Assembly (NCBI GenBank): GCA_037043015.1
Contig: CM073331.1
Location: 4,671,501-4,735,500 of the forward strand
Direction of reading: 5' to 3'
Length of the DNA: 64,000 nucleotides
Source of the DNA: Bryum argenteum
Lineage: Eukaryota; Streptophyta; Bryopsida; Bryales; Bryaceae
The notes beneath the pieces are model-generated. The model saw nothing but the letters and a program-made list of their open reading frames with translations. It was not told the DNA's origin and did no database searches. The position numbers were made by a program, and so were the translations under genes. Positions 56,777 through 64,000 of this stretch are shown here, piece after piece; the stretch's first letter is position 1; each line of letters begins with the position of its first letter.

Positions 56777-59700
56777 ATGACGAGGAGCTCCGGAGTGACC
56801 CCGAAGACTGCGTCGGCGGGGACGAGGCGTGCGCAAGAGAAGGGCAAGTCGGAGGATAAGAGCAAGTCGACGGTTCTAGACGGAGTGGGGGGGGGGGATC
56901 AAGGTGGGGGGGAGGGGCAAGTCGCAGGAGAAGGGCAAGCTGCAGGACAAGGGCAAGAGCAAGTCCCAGGAGAAGGGCAGGTCGCAAGAGAAGGGGAGAA
57001 CAGCCAGCGACGACGAAGGCGACGAATACGAAGACGATGATGAAGATCCAGTTGATGAAGAAGAGGACGTTGGGGTGCCTGTGGGCAAAAAGCGGGGGCC
57101 GAAGCCAGGCTCCAAAAGAATGAAGCGGTCGGAGAAGGTCTTTCGCACAGTGGAGGACGTTGACGAAGAGATCGATCGGCTGAAGATACGCGATCGGGCG
57201 CTGACATGGGAGGATTTCAGGGACAAGCACGGCCTGCCCAGCACAGGAGACAATCCGAGCAGAAATGCTAAGGGTACCGTGAATGCAGCGTTGATGAAGC
57301 GGTTGTTTGGGAGGAGATACGGGCAAGACGGGCGCGCTGGCTACGGGTGGAGCGGGTGCAAGGAGAAGCGAGTGGTGGATCGGATTAAGTTCCTCCACCC
57401 CATCATTTACCAGACTGGCACGATCCCGCAGCAGATCAAGGTTCACTTCGCCGAAGGAATTGCACTCGAATTTCAGCATGGCGTCGGGAGTGTTGATTGG
57501 TGTGCCTTTGCCGCTGAGGTGAACGCGCGCCAGCGGGACCTTTACATCAACAACATGAAGAAGCTCGAGCACCTGAAGAAAGTAATTGCTTTAGGGCACG
57601 AGGTTGACGTTCGCGGGAACGAGTGGCGGAGCATTTTCGTGCCACCCGAACGAACCGACGTCAAGGAGCCGCTGCAAGTAGCGCGAACGCGAGGGCAGGG
57701 TGGAGGCGGTACCGATGTTTACACGCCTCGGTTAGCCGTGACTGGAGTGAAGGGAGAAGGAGGTCTCACTAAGTCGCACCACGGCGAGACTGGGGACTTG
57801 GACTTTCATTTCGAAAGTTCTGGGATGGGGTCTGGAGTGTGCACAGAGCAGTACGCGAAGGACCAGGGGGAGCACCTGCTCGGCTGGAAGAAGGACCACG
57901 GCCAGAAGCGGCATGGGGAGTTGCAAAGCCTGGTGACGGTTGTCGACATGGAGGTGCAAGGGTACAATTACCTGCTCGACCTCGAAGAGAAGAAGCTCGA
58001 GGTTGCAGAAGCCAAGGTGAAGGAGTCCGAAGCAGTGCTCAAACGATGTAGGGGAAGGCTAGAGCTAAGGCTCTTGCAAATACAGCAAATGGCGGACAAT
58101 GGCGAGGATACTTCGATCGCCAAGTACAAGCTCGAGGGAATTCGGGAGGAGGTCGCTGACGAGGAAGAGAAGTGGTTGGAGGATCTCGGAGAGCTCGGGG
58201 TGAGAAAGGAGGCCGTCAGAACTGCCACGAGGATTGGCCTTGGCCTGCAGCGGCTACTCGACGCGCTGAATGTGGAACTGGCATGCCTCAGGCGTGCGAA
58301 GACCACTACCTGCATGTGGCCAAGACCGATGGTGTACCCGACGAACTTGGAGGATAGGGCGCTCACACCAGCAGCAGTAGAGATGACTAAGTGTTGTTTC
58401 TGCTTGTTGCCTTTCCCCGAATTTGACATTGTGCTGTCCAGCTGCCTTCACATGTATCACCCATTCTGCGCTGCAGTTGTGTTTAGGGACGCAGGACAAT
58501 GTGTAGCAGTAGATTGTGGGGAATACCCGCATCCAAATTGGTACAACAGTTTTGGATGGGGATTTCCTCCTGCAGATTTACGAGATCGAGCTGTTCTCTA
58601 TGGAGTTGCAGAGACCCGGTTTGCAGCGCTCCGGCATCGATCACAGCGCGCCAGGGAGCTCCTCCCGGACAACTATGGTGAGTTCTATTTACTCCTTACG
58701 TCGATCTGTATTCGCACGGCAGTACCTTGGCTATTGAAGCTCCTTTATGTTAGATTATAGCCTTAGTTTGTCTGAATGTGTAGTAGCGGGATAGCCTTTG
58801 TTTGAATGTGTAGTAGCGGGATACACTTCTTCTGTATGTGTAGTACCGGGATAGCCTTTGTCACTGTAGTAAAGAGGCCTAAGTATTGTATTTACGCAAT
58901 TCTGTCCTTCTTACCGGTCAAAGTCTAGTAAGAGTATATATAAATCTTGCTTTGTCATTCAGCCAATGTTACCTTACGCAGACTGAATACTTGCGTACTA
59001 CATGGGTTACATTAGTATCATCAGTTTAGTGAATGGTTATAAACTGTGTCAAAATGTTTAGTAGTAAGTGTACACATGTAGCGTACTAACGGAATTCAGT
59101 CCTTGTTACCTAACACGGTTTTAATACTTTAGTAGTAGTCGTGTTACTTTATATCACCAGTTTTTGTGAACCATTATGCATAGTATCTAAATGTGTAGTA
59201 CTGAGAGTAGAGAAGTATCATACTTTGCAATTCAGACGATGTTACAGAACTTATTCTCAGTACATCATTAGTACATGGCTAACAGTAGTATCTAAATAGA
59301 TCATAAGTGTGAGGGCTCACAATGTAGTCTGTATAGTTTCTGAGTACCAAGAATACCGAGTTATATTACTCTTGTCGAACCTGATACTACACATACTAGC
59401 AATAGTAGTAGTCGTGTTACTTTAGTGTTATAAGTTTTCGTGAATCATTATGCATAGTGTCTAAATGTGTAGTAGTGACAATTCAGTCGTTGTTACGTAA
59501 CTTATTGTCAGTACATCATTAGTACATGGCTAATATTAGTATTTAAATGGATCACAAGTGCGAGGCGCACAATGCAGTGTGTACAGTTTGTGAGTACCAA
59601 AAATACTGAATTATATAGTTACTCTTCTCGATCATGATACTGCACATACTAACAATGGTACTTGAGGTACAAGTAAACTTACATTCCTTCGTGGCTAATT

Positions 59701-61731
59701 GTTTCAGTAGCACCTTCGCCCACGACCACACAGAAGGCCGCAGGTCGTGCACCCGCTCCTCCCGGCCCTGTCGTAACGCTCGACAACCTCCTTCACAGCA
59801 ACCACGGGATTATGGTGACGCGCCAACAAACCCCAGGCAGATTCGAAGCTTTAGTTCAGGAGTTCTCCAGAACGACCGAGCTGAGAGGTGCCAAGGCGAA
59901 GTTGTTTGAGGATGACGAGCCCGCGAGGAACAAGCGAAAAAGAACAGAGCCTGTGAAAATAGGTAGTGCTGTTGTTGATGGAGAAGTGGAGCCTGACCTC
60001 AAGACTGACGAGGACGAGGATACCGAAGATGCTGAGGGCGACGTCAACATGCCGACTCTCCGCGACAGCTCCGGAGACACTCTGCCTGCAGGTGGCGACA
60101 GCAAGAGCAAGAGCGGTGATCAGCAAGACGATGATGAGGATGACGCCGACTCCGGCCAAAACAATTTCTTTGTGCAGGTACACAGTGAATCGAGAAGTCC
60201 TGCAGAGAAGACAATGACTCCTGTGGACAAAACTCCATGCGCAGATAAGACGCCAAGCAGTGAGAAGACTCCGTCACCTGGGTTGCCCGCAATATCACCG
60301 AACACGAGGCCCACAACGAGGTCCACTGCCTCACCGAAGGAGTTGCCCAATGTGACACCGAACATGTCGCCTCCAACGAAGTCCTCTGCCTCACCAAAGT
60401 CTGTGGCTTGGGCAGATCTTATCGCAACACCGACTCCGGAGAAAGGTGAGGAACTATCTTGTTCCTTGAATTCGGAACACAATGAATACTTTTCTGACTT
60501 TCGTTTTTAAATTTTGATGAATTCTGAATTGCGGTTGTGAATTTTGAAGGCGGGACGTCAAGCAGAGGCGGCACAGGAAGTCCACAGCCTTTGAAAACGA
60601 CGCCGCAGACTATAATTGTGCATGCTCTCAGGGCGTCATCAAGTGGCAATCGGGTGGAATGCGTGGGGGTCCCTATCCGGCCTATCGACCTGTTCAAAGT
60701 CTCACCTGCTCGGATCGATGCCCAGGCGGTTGGAGTGACGAGTGCGCCCGAAGGGGAGAACAGCAAGGCTGATGAGGGCGAAATTGAAAACGCCGATGCC
60801 ATTTCCACGGAGACGGTGGTGCGATCTCGAGGAGGCCAAGGAACCGAAGCAAAGCGGCGAGGCGAGTCCGCGCCACGAGAGACTGCGCCCGCTCCCGCGC
60901 GAGCGCCAGAGGAGGCCGCGCGTACGCCAGCGCGAGAGAGGCGCGCGCACTGGCGCCGCGCAGAGGCCGCGCCGAGCTAACGCCACAGAGGCCGCGCCGC
61001 CACAAGAGGCCGCGCCGCGCTAACGCCACGGACAAAGCGGCGCCGCCACGGGAGGTCGCGTTTGCTTCAATGCAACAATCCCAGCGCGCCAGCCAGATCA
61101 AGCGCGCGCGCCACGGGAGGCCGCACCAGCGTCACCGCCACGCGAGGCCGCACCCCCGGCACGGGAGGCCGCGCCCGCGCCTCCGCCACGCGAGGCCGCG
61201 CCCCCGCCACAGGATTCCGCGCCCGCGCCTCCGCCACGGGAGGCTGCGCCAGCCATTCAGCAGGCCGCGCCAACCATTCAGCAGGCCGCGCCAGCCATTG
61301 GAGAGGCCGCGCCAGCCATTCGGGAGGCCGCGCCAGCCATTGGGGAGGCCGCGCCAGCCATTCGGGAGCCCGCGCCCGCGCCTCCGCCACGGGAGCCCGC
61401 GCCAGCCATTCGGGAGGCCGCGCCGACGCCATTACAAGTCGGCGGGGCTGAGGCCGCGCCATCGCCAACAACAGCCGCGCCAGCTCAACAAGAGGTCGCG
61501 CTAGGAGAGGCTGTGAAGAAGACGAGGTCGCTGCTCGAGGTTGAAGGCTCGTGCTCCGTGCCGGGGACTGCAGGACCACGTTTGAAGCGCGCAAGAGGAC
61601 CTGACGTGGAGTCCCCATCGCCTTCCAAGAACTCGCGGAGGAATAGCGGGGACAATAAGAAGCGCAGGGTGAGTGCCACCAGAACGAAGAAGGGGAAGAG
61701 CTCTGGGCCGGGTCGAGGGCGAAGGTCGTAG
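56777..61731 (+). CDS. large charged nuclear-type protein with RING-like zinc cluster and Ala-Pro repeat tail, four exons
   Basis: I do not recognise a named family. Exons: 56777-58677, 59708-60445, 60550-60921 and 61085-61731, all phase-1 GT-AG junctions, about 1,220 residues. Order: Lys/Glu/Gly repeats with QEKGKS units; an acidic stretch (about 70-95); an AT-hook-like KKRGPKPGSKR; a conserved-looking domain (HPIIYQTGTIPQQIKVHFAE); a coiled coil (about 370-470); a RING-like cluster CCFCLLPF...CLHMYHPFCAAV (about 535-560); then long Ser/Thr/Pro-rich and acidic segments with KTP/SPK repeats; a tail of about ten EAAPAI-type units; and a basic end (KKRRVSATRTKKGKSSGPGR). Near 56885-56896 an 11-base G run shifts the frame between the ATG and the rest, so either the copy is broken, the run is misassembled, or translation begins at 56904. 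Exon 4 splicing removes a stop at 61021. Probably chromatin-associated. Confidence 0.6.
58678..59707 (+). other. intron 1 of the RING-like gene, with internal duplications
   Basis: Holds three copies of a GAATGTGTAGTAGCGGGATA repeat at 58774-58862 and a two-copy duplication of about 280 bp (about 59120-59405 and 59409-59660, sharing CATCATTAGTACATGGCTAA). The donor follows the codon for Tyr-Gly; the acceptor is TTGTTTCAG at 59707. Confidence 0.65.
61105..61500 (+). repeat. GC-rich codon repeat encoding Ala-Pro-rich tail
   Basis: The 18-base theme GAGGCCGCGCCAGCCATT and shorter GAGGCCGCGCC variants repeat about 15 times inside exon 4 of the RING-like gene. Reading frames on the other strand and in other frames stay open only because of this composition. 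Confidence 0.9.
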
Positions 61732-61892
61732 TGTGGGTGGGAGTAGAGTCCAGGGCTGTTTGAAGGGAATGGGCTTGCTAGAGTTAAGCCCGGTGATGTA
61801 TACTTGTTTTGATTATACATGTTTTGCGTCAATATCGGTGTCAGTGTCGTGAATTTCATTCACATTCTAAATCTTAACTTTGCTTACTAAAA

Positions 61893-63008
61893 GGTGGGGC
61901 TGTTGGGGTGTGGAACCCTACAGGACTCCGACAATTACATGATTGAAGATCTGTCTAGGGGCGTAGAGCCCATCGCAATTCCGGTTGTGTCTGCAGATGT
62001 ACCTTTTCCGAGTTTCCGGTATATCAATTCCAGTAGCGGTTTATGATCGAGCAATCGTCGTCAATGCTTTGTCTACCCCGGACGTTGGGTCGCATCGCGA
62101 TTGATTGCCAGGGGAGATTGCTTGACGAACCTTGAGTGTTCGTGTTCTGGAGCAGGGGGCGATCGGTTTGCCTATACAGTCGGGGGAGTCCTGCGCAATG
62201 TGTTTTTGCAAAGGCTCATACGGGAGGCGTCTGACTCTACAAAAGTCAACAATTCATGCACTTGCATGCATGTAGCTAAAGGCATCGAGGTACATTCTAA
62301 GTCGCATTCGCAAAGATAGGCCTCCAACCTTTATTAGTGAGTGCAATGTTAAGTGTGGATGTCACAGTCGTGTGGCAATCGTGTGGTACAGCGGGGAATG
62401 ACGTACCGTGTGGAGATATTTCACACAGGCGGTGCCGGGTGGGGAGTGCGTACGAAGGACTACATTCCGCGTGGTGGGTTTGTGTTTGAGATGACAGGTG
62501 AAATTCTCACCAACGCAGAAAGCGCATTGTTCGAACAAAGAATGCAAAGATGGGCCAGCATATGCCGTTCAAATTGACGCCGATCGGGTCGCTGGAGCGA
62601 GAAATCTTGGATGACGACAGGGCACTTTGTATCGATGCAAGCCGATTTGGGAATGTAGCTTGCTTTGTAAACCGCAGGTATGCTGTGGCCAAGGTTTAAG
62701 ATTCTTAGTAAATGCAATGGGTTTTTTGCAATTGTAGCAACCAAAGCTTCAAGACATCAATCAATCACACTATGTTCCTTGAATGTGACTGCAGGTGCCA
62801 AGACGGTAACCTAATCAATGTTCCGGTGTTAGTAGGGAGGTTGGACCGAAGCTTCTACCGGGTTGCCTTCTTCACAACGCGAGAAGTGCATCCGTACGAG
62901 GAGCTTACATGGGATTACGGGATCGATTTCTTGCAGGAGGATTCGGAGTTGCCGGTGTTTGCTTGTAAGTGTGGAAGTGAATACTGTAGGGACAACAGGA
63001 GGAAGTGA
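61893..63008 (+). pseudogene. SUVR: SUVR-type histone H3K9 methyltransferase (pre-SET, SET, post-SET), disrupted
   Basis: SUVR proteins methylate histone H3 lysine 9 in plants. Pieces in correct order: PFPSFRYINSS, then pre-SET CSCSGAGGDRFAYTVGG and FISECNVKCGCHSR; SET core GNRVVQRGMTYRVEIFHTGG, GWGVRTKDYIPRGGFVFEMT, GEILTNAE, YAVQIDAD, then LDDDRALCIDASRFGNVACF. A clean intron (62678-62794) leads to RCQDGNLINVPV, EELTWDYGIDF and post-SET CKCGSEYCRD. The reading frame is broken at least four times (stop at 62044; shifts near 62317, 62369, 62535 and 62600), and the SUVR N-terminal half is missing. The last exon is intact. Either a decaying copy or heavily misassembled gene. Confidence 0.88.
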
Positions 63009-63014
63009 TCCCGA

Positions 63015-63235
63015 TTTCTCCACTTAGTATGTTATGCACAAATCGTACACACTAGGTTCATTTTGAAGTACTTATTTTATGCAGAAAGTGTACACACTCT
63101 GTTCATTCGGAAGTATGCTTAGTATAATTTTTCAGAGATATGTGCAATCCGGACGTAGTTCACATGGTACATTTTGTACACACATCAGACATTATTAGTA
63201 GACATGCTTATGTAGCATGACTACAACACTTATTT
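63015..63235. other. 3' flank of the SUVR-like gene
   Basis: AT-rich, with two further diverged units of the downstream 31-bp repeat (TTTTATGCAGAAAGTGTACA near 63078). Confidence 0.5.
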
Positions 63236-63420
63236 TATGCACAAATGGTACACACTATTTTTATTTTATGCACAAATTGTACACACTATTTTTATTTTAT
63301 GCAGAAATTGTACACACTATTTTTATTTTATGCAGAAATTGTACACACTATTTTTATTTTATGCAGAAATTGTACACACTATTTTTATTTTATGCAGAAA
63401 TTGTACACACTATGTAGCAT
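63232..63420 (+). repeat. 31-bp minisatellite, about six copies
   Basis: TTTTATGCAGAAATTGTACA with CACTATTTTTA follows a 31-bp period. All three plus-strand frames are open through it, giving three overlapping false ORFs. Confidence 0.95.
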
Positions 63421-63424
63421 GTTT

Positions 63425-64000
63425 ACAACACTTATGTAAGCCAGGGGTGTGAATTCCCTACTGTGCACATTATACAGTATTTGTTCCATAACTGCCTCAC
63501 CAATGCAGATTCAATCGAATTCTATTCCATCGGGCCTTTCTCCAGGACCTTACGTTACTGCAAATTTAGTGCTAATGTACTTTACCTCGTGTTTCATTTT
63601 TCACATCATTCTGTGGAATTCTGTGCAACCCTAGAGGGTGAACTTCGGTACTTGACCATCAGAGGCCTTATTTTGGAGAACAAGACATGCTGGTTTTTTA
63701 AGCAACGGGCCGGTTTCAATCAAGAGTACGAAGACCATTGAGAGTTTAGACATCACAATTGCGGTCTCAGTCAAGAGGTCTTAGTCAAGAAGTTAAGATA
63801 CAAGGTATAATGTGCGTAGCAGAAACAAGTACTAAAAGTTACAAACTCAGTAGTATTAATGTATCCGAAGTACCGGTCTGAATGATACAGACTCAATTGT
63901 ATTAATATAACAACCTCAGTAGTATACAATGCGTACTATCCATGTATCTAAAGTACTAGTGTTAATGAAACACAAGTACTTCTATGTAGGATTAAAAGCC
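63425..64000. other. AT-rich window end
   Basis: No supported gene. A frame ending at 63741 (...LTIRGLILENKTCWFFKQRA) follows a possible acceptor (CAATGCAG at 63509) but has no recognised domain. Confidence 0.45.

Noticed and set aside
60694-61618. Long minus-strand and alternative-frame ORFs over the Ala-Pro repeat
   Set aside because: The GC-rich 18-bp repeat lacks stops in most frames. Only the plus-strand frame joins spliced exons and ends in a plausible basic tail.
63217-63452. Three overlapping 64-71 residue ORFs
   Set aside because: All three frames run through a 31-bp minisatellite; none has a domain.

Overview
The window looks like nuclear DNA from a green plant (streptophyte), most likely a non-seed lineage such as a bryophyte or relative. 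It holds GT-AG spliced genes for a plant SnRK1 kinase, ribosomal protein uL30/L7, GMP synthase, a DTX-type MATE transporter and a STIG1-module secreted protein. Pieces of plant CCS1, TPC1, B-type CDK and SUVR genes are also present, and telo-box motifs (AAACCCTA) lie upstream of housekeeping genes. The species cannot be fixed from the sequence alone. Genes are GC-rich islands separated by long AT-rich, repeat-laden gaps.

Layout. 0-1.6 kb: 5' half of a SnRK1 catalytic subunit (minus). 1.6-16.4 kb: no convincing gene, but several repeat families: a tRNA-derived SINE (four copies), a TIR element enclosing one SINE copy, tandem and segmental duplications, and a dispersed AT-rich family that recurs to 41.9 kb. 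16.5-20.7 kb: divergent housekeeping pair, RPL7 (minus) and GMP synthase (plus), sharing a 294-bp telo-box promoter. 22.9-25.3 kb: MATE transporter with a probable 5'UTR intron. 25.3-29.4 kb: noncoding, with a decayed Stowaway-like MITE. 29.4-34.8 kb: two divergent intronless genes for helical proteins, each with one central hydrophobic segment; a full Stowaway MITE lies in the promoter of the second. 35-37.7 kb: a perfect 26-bp inverted repeat and a 5'-truncated retroposon with clear target-site duplication. 38-41.4 kb: a seven-exon secreted protein with eleven cysteine half-modules and a C-terminal farnesoic-acid-O-methyltransferase-like (FAMeT) domain.

42.8-53.2 kb is the most unusual part. 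A Mutator-like transposase (minus) is followed by a small plus-strand gene. A 4.9-kb intron of that gene contains fragments of at least three unrelated plant genes (CCS1, TPC1, B-type CDK). These fragments are bracketed and followed by 13 copies of a 24-nt hairpin within a larger conserved module. 53.9-56.5 kb has minisatellites and a triplicated leader. 56.8-61.7 kb is a four-exon gene for a charged protein with a RING-like zinc cluster and an Ala-Pro repeat tail. 61.9-63.0 kb is a disrupted SUVR-type histone methyltransferase. 63.2-63.4 kb is a 31-bp minisatellite.

The intact metabolic and signalling genes appear independent of each other. Two links are suggested by context: the divergent helical pair (29-35 kb) may form a two-component system, and the transposase, small gene and hairpin-bracketed fragments (42-53 kb) look like one gene-capturing mobile complex. 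I saw no LTR retroelement, endogenous virus, rRNA, tRNA gene or CRISPR array.
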